Below the pieces are notes generated by a model that was not told where the DNA came from, searched no databases, and was given only the letters and a program-made list of their open reading frames with translations. This document shows positions 8,623 to 16,291 of a stretch of DNA of 64,000 nt, in pieces. Origin of the DNA: Lachnospiraceae bacterium (GTDB taxonomy: Bacteria > Bacillota_A > Clostridia > Lachnospirales > Lachnospiraceae); contig QXWX01000001.1 of NCBI GenBank assembly GCA_009911175.1, positions 62,001-126,000 on the forward strand. The letters are read 5' to 3'. The translations under genes were made by a program, and so were the position numbers. Position 1 is the first letter of the stretch, and every line of letters begins with the position of its first letter.

Positions 8623-9570
8623 TCAGTTAAAATATACCAGTTCTTCAATCGGATCCGCCATCTCCACATTTTCTGCTTCCAGTACCGGTCCTGTCCCCCG
8701 GTACAGGGCCATCCGGGCAAATCCGATTTTTGCGCGGACCTTCACCCACTGTCCGGGTTTCAGCTTCGGCGCATAGGCGCTTTTGCATATATAACCGAGA
8801 AATGTCGTATCATCCGCACAGCAGGTCATTGCCATACGCCCCGGCAGGAATGTCTTCGAGGGGAAGGAGCGGGGTTTCAGTACCTTGGCCGTGTACTCTA
8901 CCACCTTCCCTTTGTATTTATCCGGATGTTCCATCATGTCCACATACCAGATCCCATAATCTTCGGGCCGGATCTCGATGACGGGCGCATCCATATCATA
9001 GGGAACATCATTTTCAAAAATATTTTCCACTTCGCCCTGTTCATCCTCAAAAATGACCTCCGCCTGTGGGCTCACCACCTTTACGCTCCTGCGGTAGCCA
9101 GCCAGCGGCTTGATGTCATTGCATCGGTTGAACAGCACCAGCTCCGATCCCCGGACCATCTCCACAAACAGCGGTTTCAGATTCGTCAGATACATCTGGA
9201 ATGTGCTGGCATCTACGGTAGTCAGCTTCTGCTCGATCCCCCAGCCGTCGGGGAGCTTCAGCTTTTCAAAATCGCTGACCTTCCACATGCCGTTGTATTC
9301 TACCACGACCCGCTCCGGATGATGCTTTTCATCCAGCGCTTTCAAAAATTCCTCCGTCAGCTCTTCCTGGGATTCCACCCGTTCCACAACAATATTGAAC
9401 TTTTTCAGCCCGGCCGCGCCGTATTCCTCCTCCCCTTCCTCACAGAGGATCAGAAGTGTGGTCCCCGGGATCTGAAAATAGTCCTGCTCCAATGTAAACT
9501 TCAAAAACTGGGTCTTTCCGCTGTCCAGAAAACCAGTCATCAGATATACCATTACATCTGGTTGATCCAT
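8623..9570 (-). CDS. G3E-type GTPase fused to a TIGR03943/DUF1980-like domain
   Basis: 315 residues. The N-terminal half has a CobW-like P-loop (GFLDSGKTQFL, about 13-23) and a VVVEYNGMW strand, but lacks the CxCC metal motif seen in its neighbour. The C-terminal half (about 190-310, VDMMEHPDKYKGKVVEYTAKV and GRMAMTCCADDTTFLGYICK) looks like the domain found at the end of YcgQ-like permease subunits. The domain match is from memory, not a search. The start follows AAGGAAAG. It is 33 bases downstream of the histidine-rich GTPase gene and presumably shares its transcript and a metal-handling role. Confidence 0.7.
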   Translation of the reverse strand: MDQPDVMVYLMTGFLDSGKTQFLKFTLEQDYFQIPGTTLLILCEEGEEEYGAAGLKKFNIVVERVESQEELTEEFLKALDEKHHPERVVVEYNGMWKVSDFEKLKLPDGWGIEQKLTTVDASTFQMYLTNLKPLFVEMVRGSELVLFNRCNDIKPLAGYRRSVKVVSPQAEVIFEDEQGEVENIFENDVPYDMDAPVIEIRPEDYGIWYVDMMEHPDKYKGKVVEYTAKVLKPRSFPSKTFLPGRMAMTCCADDTTFLGYICKSAYAPKLKPGQWVKVRAKIGFARMALYRGTGPVLEAENVEMADPIEELVYFN

Positions 9571-9603
9571 TTTTTCTTTCCTTTCCGGCCAAACGCCCGT
9601 CTT

Positions 9604-10917
9604 TTACAGTCCGAAAAGCTCCGCCAGCTTTTCTTCGTTCAGCTTCGAGCCAATGACGCAGACGCGTCCCGTATACTCCGCGGATCCGCTTCTGACCTCA
9701 TGCTCCTCCGGCACCATATCGAAATAGATCCACTCTCCGTCCGCTCCGGCAACCATGCCCTTTGCGCGCAGGATCGTACCATAGATCTCTTCGGATTCCA
9801 GAGATTTTAGAATGCTGCTGATTTCTTCCTTCGTATAAGTCCTGACCGTCTCCTTCCCCCAGCTTGTGAATATCTCATCCGCGTGATGGTGGCCGTGGTG
9901 ATGGTGACCGTGATCGTGGTCATGGTCTCCATGAGCCTCGTCATGGTGATGCCCGTGGTCGTGGTCTCCATGAGCCTCGCCATGGTGATGCCCGTGGTCA
10001 TGTCCTCCATGAGCCTCGTTATGGTGATGCTCGTGGTCATGGTGATCATGTCCGTCATGGTGATGCTCGTGGTCATGGTGATCATGTCCGTCATGGGATT
10101 CGTCATGGTGGTGCCCGTGACCATCTTCTCCATGAACCTCATTATGATGATGCTCATGCTCTTCATGGTCTTCCCCGTGATGATGGTGTCCGTGTCCTGC
10201 ATGATCTTCTTCATGATGGTGATGATGATGGTCATGGCCGCATCCGCATTCTTCCCCATGTTCATGGACTTCCCCGCATTCCGGGCAGCGAATCTCAGAG
10301 AGCAGCTCTTCCTCCAGGGACTTGCTTCCTTCCATGATCTCCAACAGCTTTTCGCCGGAAAGCTCCGCGATCGGAGTTGTAATGATGGGAGATTTTGCGT
10401 TAATCTCCCGGAGGATCTTCACGCTTTCCTCAATCTTCTCCTGCTTTGCTTTGTCAGTCCTGCTCAGGATCACCGCCCCTGCATATTCAATCTGGTTGCT
10501 GAAAAATTCACCGAAATTCTTGCTGTAGATCCTGCACTTCGTCACATCGACCATGGTCGTAAAGCTGTTCAGCTTCGCGTCGATCTGCTCCGCCACATCC
10601 TGCACGGCCTTGATCACATCAGAGAGCTTTCCCACACCGGACGGTTCGATCAGAATCCTTTCCGGATGATACGTGTCCACAACCTCCTTCAAGGATTTTC
10701 CAAAATCTCCTACCAGAGAGCAGCAGATACAACCGGAATTCATCTCCCGGATCTCAATGCCGGAATCCTTCAAAAATCCACCGTCAATCCCGATCTCTCC
10801 AAATTCATTTTCAATCAGGACAACCTGCTCTCCTGAGAATGCCTCCTGCAGCATTTTCTTAATGAACGTTGTTTTTCCAGCTCCCAAAAAGCCGGAAATA
10901 ATATCAATCTTCGTCAC
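9604..10917 (-). CDS. CobW/G3E family GTPase with very long histidine-rich metal-binding tract
   Basis: 437 residues. The G domain (1-200) has the P-loop GFLGAGKTTFIK, the diagnostic metal site GCICC (residues 62-66), a Walker B-like ERILIEPSG and SRTD as guanine-specificity motif. Residues 211-226 carry two Cys pairs (CPEC, CGC). Residues 218-345 contain about 60 histidines in DHDHGHHH-type repeats. The C-terminal CobW domain (about 346-437) follows. Family members (YciC, ZNG1, CobW) act as zinc or cobalt metallochaperones. The start is GTG, chosen by AGGAGG 8 bases upstream. No Zur box was recognised upstream. Confidence 0.85.
   Translation of the reverse strand: MTKIDIISGFLGAGKTTFIKKMLQEAFSGEQVVLIENEFGEIGIDGGFLKDSGIEIREMNSGCICCSLVGDFGKSLKEVVDTYHPERILIEPSGVGKLSDVIKAVQDVAEQIDAKLNSFTTMVDVTKCRIYSKNFGEFFSNQIEYAGAVILSRTDKAKQEKIEESVKILREINAKSPIITTPIAELSGEKLLEIMEGSKSLEEELLSEIRCPECGEVHEHGEECGCGHDHHHHHHEEDHAGHGHHHHGEDHEEHEHHHNEVHGEDGHGHHHDESHDGHDHHDHEHHHDGHDHHDHEHHHNEAHGGHDHGHHHGEAHGDHDHGHHHDEAHGDHDHDHGHHHHGHHHADEIFTSWGKETVRTYTKEEISSILKSLESEEIYGTILRAKGMVAGADGEWIYFDMVPEEHEVRSGSAEYTGRVCVIGSKLNEEKLAELFGL
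9889..10262 (-). repeat. Internal tandem repeats coding the His-rich tract
   Basis: The DNA coding the histidine tract is a set of degenerate tandem repeats. Two adjacent 36-base units at 10021-10056 and 10057-10092 are identical, each coding DGHDHHDHEHHH. Around 9900-10020 there are near-copies with a 39-base period (13 residues, EAHGDHDHGHHHD). Such repeats can expand or contract by recombination. Confidence 0.85.
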
Positions 10918-11070
10918 GATATCAGCCTCCTGTTATTTCCAGTATCCGTTTCATCCGGATTATCGAAAGCCGAATTCTTTGCCCCGGCCATCCACACTCC
11001 GTTTTTTTGATTCTACCTCTCTATTTTACTCTTTTATCTGATTTGTGCAAGTCCTGATTTTTCAAAATGC

Positions 11071-11111
11071 TACAGGCTGCAGGCCAATCATTTTACAGCC
11101 TGCAGCCTGTA
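11071..11111. terminator. Perfect 14-bp inverted repeat, likely terminator of the exonuclease III gene
   Basis: TACAGGCTGCAGGC at 11071-11084 is exactly complementary to 11098-11111 with a 13-base loop. It lies about 107 bases beyond the exonuclease stop on the minus strand and is followed there by a short T-rich tract (GCATTTTG). The rest of the 300-base gap 10918-11217 holds no recognisable gene; the promoter of the GTPase pair should lie at 10920-11040. Confidence 0.5.
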
Positions 11112-11217
11112 CTTAACATCTGCGTCTTTATTCAATGATGATCATTTAAGGAACTGCCGATAAATGACTTATACGACTGGCTTGTCTCAATCATTCATCT
11201 GCACAAGTTCGTCATCG

Positions 11218-11976
11218 TCAGCTCCTAAGATCCAGCTCGATTGGGCAATGATCCGACCCGTACACCTCTGTCAGGATCTTTGCGTCCTCCAGCTGATCCT
11301 TCAGGCTTTCCGACACACAGAAATAGTCGATCCGCCACCCTGCGTTTTTCTCCCGGGCTTTGAACCGGTAGGACCACCAGGAATAGATTCCCTCCTGGTC
11401 TGGATAAAAGTACCGGAAGGTATCAATAAATCCGGCATCCAGAAGTTCCGTGAACTTCTGCCGCTCCTCGTCCGTAAACCCGGCGTTTTTCCGATTGGTC
11501 TTCGGATTTTTCAGGTCGATCTCCTGATGTGCCACATTCATGTCCCCGGTCACAATCACCGGCTTCGTTTCCTCCAGGCGCTTCAAATAACCGCGGAAAT
11601 CATCCTCCCATTTCATCCGGTAATCCAGACGCTTCAATCCGTCCTGCGAATTGGGCGTATAGACCGTGACGAAATAAAAATCCTCAAACTCACAGGTGAT
11701 CACACGTCCTTCCTGATCATGCTCTTCCATCCCGATTCCGTAAGCCACGTTCAGAGGCTCTGTTTTCGTAAATACCGCAGTCCCGGAATAGCCTTTTTTT
11801 ACCGCGTAGTTCCAGTACTGGTGATAGCCTGCCAGTTCCAGCTCAAGCTGTCCCGCCTGCAGCTTCGTCTCCTGCAGACAGAGAATATCCGCATCCGCCT
11901 GTTTAAAAAAATCCAGGAAACCTTTCTGCATACAGGCTCGGATTCCATTTACATTCCATGAGATCAGTTTCATCAT
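11218..11976 (-). CDS. Exodeoxyribonuclease III (AP endonuclease)
   Basis: 252 residues, normal length for ExoIII/ExoA. The N-terminal SWNVNGIRA and LQETK (metal-binding Glu), the middle VTGDMNVAH (catalytic Asp/Asn) and the C-terminal [12 protein letters not shown] (Asp-His pair) are all present. It cleaves DNA at abasic sites and removes 3' blocks in base excision repair. It starts 6 bases after the truA stop, so the two are probably co-transcribed. Confidence 0.93.
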   Translation of the reverse strand: MMKLISWNVNGIRACMQKGFLDFFKQADADILCLQETKLQAGQLELELAGYHQYWNYAVKKGYSGTAVFTKTEPLNVAYGIGMEEHDQEGRVITCEFEDFYFVTVYTPNSQDGLKRLDYRMKWEDDFRGYLKRLEETKPVIVTGDMNVAHQEIDLKNPKTNRKNAGFTDEERQKFTELLDAGFIDTFRYFYPDQEGIYSWWSYRFKAREKNAGWRIDYFCVSESLKDQLEDAKILTEVYGSDHCPIELDLRS

Positions 11977-11982
11977 CTGCTG

Positions 11983-12774
11983 TCATCCTTTCTTGATCAT
12001 TTTACCTGTCGTATTACAGGTCACACCTTGGCCTGTAACTCTGTAGTATACTTCTTTCAGCGTCAGTCCGCAAGCCGGCGCCAAAAATCCCGCCTGCCAG
12101 CGTTCCCCGCCGCGCAAAAGCGCGGCTGTCTCTTTGGCAGTCCGCTTCCCGGTTCCCACCTCCAGAAGCGTCCCGGTCAGGATCCGCACCATATGGTACA
12201 TAAATCCGTTTCCCTCGTAGACGATCTTTAACTTGCTTCCCTCTTCCTCCATTTGGATATCATAGATCTTTCGAACCGTAGACTGATCCTCGTTCCGGTC
12301 TGTAAAGGCGGCGAAATCATACTGTCCGACCAGGCATCCCGCAGCCGCTTTCATCGCCTTGATATCTAGTTTTTCCGGAAAATGAAAACAATATTTTCTG
12401 GTAAATACATCCGCCTTTTCCCGCATATCAATATTATATTCATAGCGTTTCCCAACTGCGCTGTAACGGGCATGAAATCCATTTTTCACAAGCTTGGCGC
12501 CGGTCACCCGGATATCCCCGGGCAGCATCCGGTTCAGTTCCGCCTGAAATACTTCCTCATCCACTTTTCCCGGCAGGCAGATACTGGCAGTCTGGGCTTC
12601 TGCGTGTACGCCCCCATCCGTCCGTCCGGATCCATGGACTTCTACCGAAAACCCTTTGAGGTCACGTATGGTCCGTTCCAGCGTTCCCTGAATCGTCAGC
12701 TCCGTGTCCGGCTGTCTCTGCCAGCCCTGATAGCGTGTTCCGTCATATGCAATTGTCAGTTTATAAGTTCTCAT
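11983..12774 (-). CDS. truA: tRNA pseudouridine synthase A
   Basis: 263 residues. The catalytic Asp lies in GSGRTDGGVHA (near residue 53), after YDGTRYQGWQRQ, and FMYHMVRILTGTLLEVG is the conserved C-terminal segment. It converts U38-U40 of the tRNA anticodon stem to pseudouridine. After the usual end (LTLKEVYY) there are about 18 extra residues coded largely by a REP-like hairpin (12013-12039), so a repeat insertion seems to have extended the reading frame. Confidence 0.93.
   Translation of the reverse strand: MRTYKLTIAYDGTRYQGWQRQPDTELTIQGTLERTIRDLKGFSVEVHGSGRTDGGVHAEAQTASICLPGKVDEEVFQAELNRMLPGDIRVTGAKLVKNGFHARYSAVGKRYEYNIDMREKADVFTRKYCFHFPEKLDIKAMKAAAGCLVGQYDFAAFTDRNEDQSTVRKIYDIQMEEEGSKLKIVYEGNGFMYHMVRILTGTLLEVGTGKRTAKETAALLRGGERWQAGFLAPACGLTLKEVYYRVTGQGVTCNTTGKMIKKG
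12013..12039. repeat. REP-like hairpin repeat copy 2, inside the 3' end of truA
   Basis: TTACAGG at 12014-12020 pairs with CCTGTAA around 12032-12038. The plus-strand core GGTCACACCTTGGCC matches the minus-strand core of the copy at 6557-6593, and the arm differences are compensating G-C to A-T changes. Confidence 0.65.
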
Positions 12775-12845
12775 ACGTCACCTCTGAAAAACACATCCAT
12801 ACGGTTCCCTGCCTTGCAAAAAGCAATCATCAAACACACTCCGGC

Positions 12846-12872
12846 GGTGTCCGGGCTATGCAGTGAACGCAC
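12846..12872 (-). repeat. Possible partial copy of a dispersed repeat
   Basis: On the minus strand GTGCGTTCACTGCATAGC in the 125-base gap between the ABC ATPase and truA matches 14 of 18 bases of the repeat at 32765-32824, all differences being transitions. The surrounding CTCCGG/CCGGAG arms can pair. Short enough to be chance. Confidence 0.3.
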
Positions 12873-12899
12873 AGTCCGGAGCCTTCTTTTCATGCTTGC

Positions 12900-13565
12900 C
12901 TACGCCTCATCCAGACTGCACACCTTTCCGTCTTGGAGAAGCAGAACTCTCCCGCACAGCATACTGACCACATCCAGATCGTGGGACACGAACAGATAGC
13001 AGATTTTTTCTTTCTCCTGCAGTTCTTTCAGAAGGGCAATGATCTGCGCCTGCACCGTCACATCCAATGCGGAGAGCGGTTCGTCCGCCAGGATGAACTT
13101 CGTCCCTGTGATCAGTGCCAGGGCAATACTGACCCGCTGCCTCTGCCCGCCGCTCAGCTCCCGCGGATATCTTTCGTAAAAATCCTCCGGCAGATGAACC
13201 CGCTGCAGCATTTCCACCGCCTCTTTGCGGCGCTCCTGCCTGCTAAATCCGCCTTTTACCCTCAGCGGTTCCTCCAGGATCCAGCCGATGGTTTTCCTCG
13301 GGTTCAAGGCACTGAACGGATCCTGAAATACCATCTGTGGACGCTGCGTATAATGGACAATCTCCCCTTCGTAGTCTTTCAGAAGTCCCAGCACACATTT
13401 ACAGAGCGTGGATTTTCCACTGCCGCTTTCGCCCACCAGTCCGACGATCTCCCCCTCATATAGGGTAAAAGAAACATCGTCCAGAATCTGTCTTCTCGTT
13501 TTTCCCTCTCTATAATAAGCATTTACATGCTTCACTTCCAAAATCTTTTCCAGCAAAGCCCTCAC
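12900..13565 (-). CDS. Oligopeptide/nickel-type ABC transporter ATP-binding protein (DppF/OppF-like)
   Basis: 221 residues with Walker A GESGSGKSTLCK, Q-loop VFQDPFSALNP, signature LSGGQRQRVSIAL, Walker B FILADEPLSALD and the switch His in VSHDLDVV. It lacks the C-terminal extension common in OppF, so it is short for the family. The start is GTG at 13565, with AGGAAG upstream, and it overlaps the preceding ATPase gene by 56 bases. It is the last gene of a five-gene importer operon (17842 to 12900). Confidence 0.85.
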   Translation of the reverse strand: MRALLEKILEVKHVNAYYREGKTRRQILDDVSFTLYEGEIVGLVGESGSGKSTLCKCVLGLLKDYEGEIVHYTQRPQMVFQDPFSALNPRKTIGWILEEPLRVKGGFSRQERRKEAVEMLQRVHLPEDFYERYPRELSGGQRQRVSIALALITGTKFILADEPLSALDVTVQAQIIALLKELQEKEKICYLFVSHDLDVVSMLCGRVLLLQDGKVCSLDEA

Positions 13566-14421
13566 CTGCTTTCTTCCTGCGCCTCAGTAGCTCATAATAC
13601 CGATTTTCTCTTGTTCTTGCCGGGATAGCCGCGATCAGTTCTCTGGTATATTCGGACTGCGGGTTCTCAAAGATCTCCGCACAGTCCCCTTCCTCCACGA
13701 CCTGGCCGTCCTTCATGACCAGCACGCGGCGGCACAGCGTATTGACCACCCGCAGGTTATGAGAGATGAACAGGATGCTCATTCCATATTTCCGGTTCAG
13801 CTTTTTCAAAAGCTGCAGAATGCTTTCCTGGGTCCTTACGTCCAGCGCAGTGGTCGGCTCATCTGCGATCAGCAGCTTGGGGCGGCATACGATTGCCGCG
13901 GCGATCATCACCCTCTGCCGCATTCCCCCGGAAAGCTCGTGAGGATATTTTTTATACAATTGTTCCGGATGTTCCAGCTCCACCTCTTCCAGCGCTCTCA
14001 GAGCAAGCTCTCTTTGCTCCCTTCTCTCCATACGGAGCCGACCTCCTCTGTCCCGGCGTCTTCTCCTGGAATGCAGAAGCAGTGCTTCCTCCACCTGCTT
14101 CCCGATCCGCATGGTAGGATTCAATGCGGTCATGGGTTCCTGGAAGATCATGCTGATCTCATTTCCCTGGACTCGACGCATTTCCTTTTCCGACAGTCCG
14201 AGCAGGTCCGTATCGTCCAGCCAGACCCTTCCTCCGTCCAGGACCGCATGCTTTTTCAAAAGCCCGGCAATGGTCAGCGCGGTCATCGTCTTGCCGGAGC
14301 CGGATTCCCCCACGATTCCAAGGATATCCCCGTTCTCCACTGCAAAGGAGACATTTTTTACAACCTCTTCCCGTTCACTTCGGTCTTCAAAATGAATCGA
14401 CAGATTTTCTACCTTCAGCAT
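13510..14421 (-). CDS. Oligopeptide/nickel-type ABC transporter ATP-binding protein (DppD/OppD-like)
   Basis: 303 residues from ATG 14421. The reading frame is open further upstream, but that part reads arginine-rich noise inside the permease gene. TAATG couples this start to the permease stop. Motifs: Walker A GESGSGKTMTAL, NEISMIFQEPMTALNPT, signature LSGGMRQRVMIA and LLIADEPTTALD. The middle has an unusually basic insert (SRRRRRDRGGRLRMERREQRE cut short: positions about 14030-14085). It should pair with the 12900-13565 ATPase to power import of a peptide, nickel or similar ligand. Confidence 0.88.
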   Translation of the reverse strand: MLKVENLSIHFEDRSEREEVVKNVSFAVENGDILGIVGESGSGKTMTALTIAGLLKKHAVLDGGRVWLDDTDLLGLSEKEMRRVQGNEISMIFQEPMTALNPTMRIGKQVEEALLLHSRRRRRDRGGRLRMERREQRELALRALEEVELEHPEQLYKKYPHELSGGMRQRVMIAAAIVCRPKLLIADEPTTALDVRTQESILQLLKKLNRKYGMSILFISHNLRVVNTLCRRVLVMKDGQVVEEGDCAEIFENPQSEYTRELIAAIPARTRENRYYELLRRRKKAGEGFAGKDFGSEACKCLL

Positions 14422-15233
14422 TATCTTCCACCTCCAAACTGATCCAGGATCCCTTCTCCTAACAGTCCCACGCCCAATATCAGCAGAACCAGGAACGCGC
14501 CTGGAAAGATCGCGCACCACGGCCCACCTGCCAGATAGGTCTGGGATTCGGAGAGCATCCTTCCCAGGCTGGCATCTGGCGGCTGCACTCCGATCCCCAG
14601 GTAGCTCATACTGGCCTCCGCAAGCACCGCATTGTTGAATCCGATCGCAAGGGCGGACAAAAGCGCCGGCAGGATGTTGGGCAGCATGTGTACAAACAGA
14701 ATCCGCGGTGTGGAAACGCCGATCAGCCTTGTGCTGGTCACATAATCCGCCTCCCGCAGCCGTAAAAATTCTCCCCGGACGATCCTTGCGAAGCTGGGGA
14801 TAAATGCGATCCCAAGGGCCAGCATCACTTTATAGGTGCCCGGTCCCAGCAGGGTAATGATGACAAGTGCCAGCAGGACGCTCGGAAAGGCGGCTACCGC
14901 GTCATTGACCCGCATCAGCCCTTCATCCAGCCAGCCTCCGAAATATCCGGTGAAAGCCCCCACAAGAATGCCGGCGATTCCCCCCATCAAAATCGTTCCC
15001 AGGGCAATGAGCAGCGTACTCCCTGCCCCTGACAGCACACGGCTCAGGATATCCCGGCCGAACTGATCCGTACCGAAAATGTGCAAAAGGCTGGGCGGCT
15101 GGAGCTTTAAAGAACCCTGCATGGCCTCCGGATCATAAGGGGTCCAGACGAATCCCAGCAGGATCAAAGCCAGCATGAAAACCGTGATCACTGCACCAAG
15201 TATGAAATTACAGGAGGTTATCTTTCGTTTCAT
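14421..15233 (-). CDS. ABC transporter permease (DppC-like)
   Basis: 270 residues from ATG 15233, which has AAAGGAG upstream; the frame opens at 15266 but overlaps the previous gene. N-terminal OppC-type segment, then about six membrane helices. FGTDQFGRDILSRV and the EAA-type loop near EASMSYLGIGVQPPDASLGRML are diagnostic of the binding-protein-dependent dipeptide permease family. It forms the membrane channel with the 15256-16194 permease. Stop and next start overlap as TAATG. Confidence 0.9.
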   Translation of the reverse strand: MKRKITSCNFILGAVITVFMLALILLGFVWTPYDPEAMQGSLKLQPPSLLHIFGTDQFGRDILSRVLSGAGSTLLIALGTILMGGIAGILVGAFTGYFGGWLDEGLMRVNDAVAAFPSVLLALVIITLLGPGTYKVMLALGIAFIPSFARIVRGEFLRLREADYVTSTRLIGVSTPRILFVHMLPNILPALLSALAIGFNNAVLAEASMSYLGIGVQPPDASLGRMLSESQTYLAGGPWCAIFPGAFLVLLILGVGLLGEGILDQFGGGR

Positions 15234-15255
15234 GTTTTGCCCACTCCTTTCCCGC

Positions 15256-16194
15256 TCACACCTCAATCCGTTTGTCCAGTCTATGATACAGCAAGTCCAC
15301 CAGCGTATTCATTACCAGTGTCACCACCGCGATCAGTACGATGATCGCCTCCACCACCGGATAGTCCCGTTTGGAGATCGAACCGATCAGAGTCCTGCCA
15401 ATCCCCGGAATCCCGAAGACATGCTCCACAACGATACTGTTTGCGATCATATCGGCAACCGCCATCCCCAGAAATGTGACCACCGGGACGATCCCGTTCC
15501 GGAATGCGTGGCACAGCAGAACCCTCCAGGGGCTGTTGCCCCGGCTGTAGGCAGTCCGCACATAATCCTGGTGCATTTCCGCGATCAGAGAGTTCCGAAG
15601 CATTTTCGTTGTCATAGCGGCTCTGGGAAGAGCGATCGCCAGAGACGGAAGGATCAGATAACTAAGAAACCCGGACATGCTCTCCGTATAAGACACATAT
15701 CCTCCCGGAGTAAACCAGCGGAATACCAGTCCGAAGATCACGGTGAATATGATCCCGATGAAAAACGGCGGGATCGACATAGTCACCTGATTGAGGATCA
15801 AAAACATCCGGTCAAAAAAATGGTTCTCATACCGGACACTTAGAATACTCACCGGAACCGACAAAAGCAGCGTAAAGCAAAATGCAAGAACCGTCATGGC
15901 AACCGTGATGGGAAGTTTATCCCCGATCATCTCCCGGACCGGGATCTGATAAAAGTAGGAAATGCCCATATCCCCTGTCAGGAAATCCTTTCCCCACTGT
16001 ACATAGCGCTCCGTCAGGGGGCGGTTGAGCCCCATTTCCTCGCGCAGTGCCTGCACTTTGCTTTCCGTTGCTTCCGTGCCCAGGATGGTCCTGGCCGGAT
16101 CCCCCGGGATCACTTCAAACGCAAAGAAGGCAAGTATGCTGACAATTAATAATGTGATTATAAGACCAATAATTTTTTTGATAATATATTTCAT
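15256..16194 (-). CDS. ABC transporter permease (DppB-like)
   Basis: 312 residues with the OppB-type N-terminus (KKIIGLIITLLIVSILAFFAFEVIPGDPA), about six membrane helices and the family loop VRTAYSRGNSPWRVLLCHAFRN followed by VEHVFGIPGIGRTLIGSISKRDYP. It is the first permease after the binding-protein gene, 97 bases downstream of it, and is followed 22 bases later by the DppC-like permease start. Confidence 0.91.
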   Translation of the reverse strand: MKYIIKKIIGLIITLLIVSILAFFAFEVIPGDPARTILGTEATESKVQALREEMGLNRPLTERYVQWGKDFLTGDMGISYFYQIPVREMIGDKLPITVAMTVLAFCFTLLLSVPVSILSVRYENHFFDRMFLILNQVTMSIPPFFIGIIFTVIFGLVFRWFTPGGYVSYTESMSGFLSYLILPSLAIALPRAAMTTKMLRNSLIAEMHQDYVRTAYSRGNSPWRVLLCHAFRNGIVPVVTFLGMAVADMIANSIVVEHVFGIPGIGRTLIGSISKRDYPVVEAIIVLIAVVTLVMNTLVDLLYHRLDKRIEV

Positions 16195-16291
16195 ACCTGC
16201 CTCCTGTTGTTTTTTCTATACACCATTTTCATACAGACACCACTGTGCCTGTATCTGTTTAATCCTTTCGGAAATGTACAGAATATGCATC

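Noticed and set aside
8536..9810. 424-codon plus-strand frame over the small G3E GTPase
   Set aside because: Antisense shadow; the minus-strand frame has a P-loop and a good ribosome binding site.
9807..10836. Long open frames on both strands over the histidine tract, rich in Met/Val/Ile
   Set aside because: They are frame shadows of the repetitive CAT/CAC-rich coding sequence of the CobW GTPase, with no ribosome binding sites.
14422..14520. N-terminal extension of the DppD-like ATPase gene
   Set aside because: It reads arginine-rich noise within the permease gene; the TAATG overlap at 14421 gives a better start.
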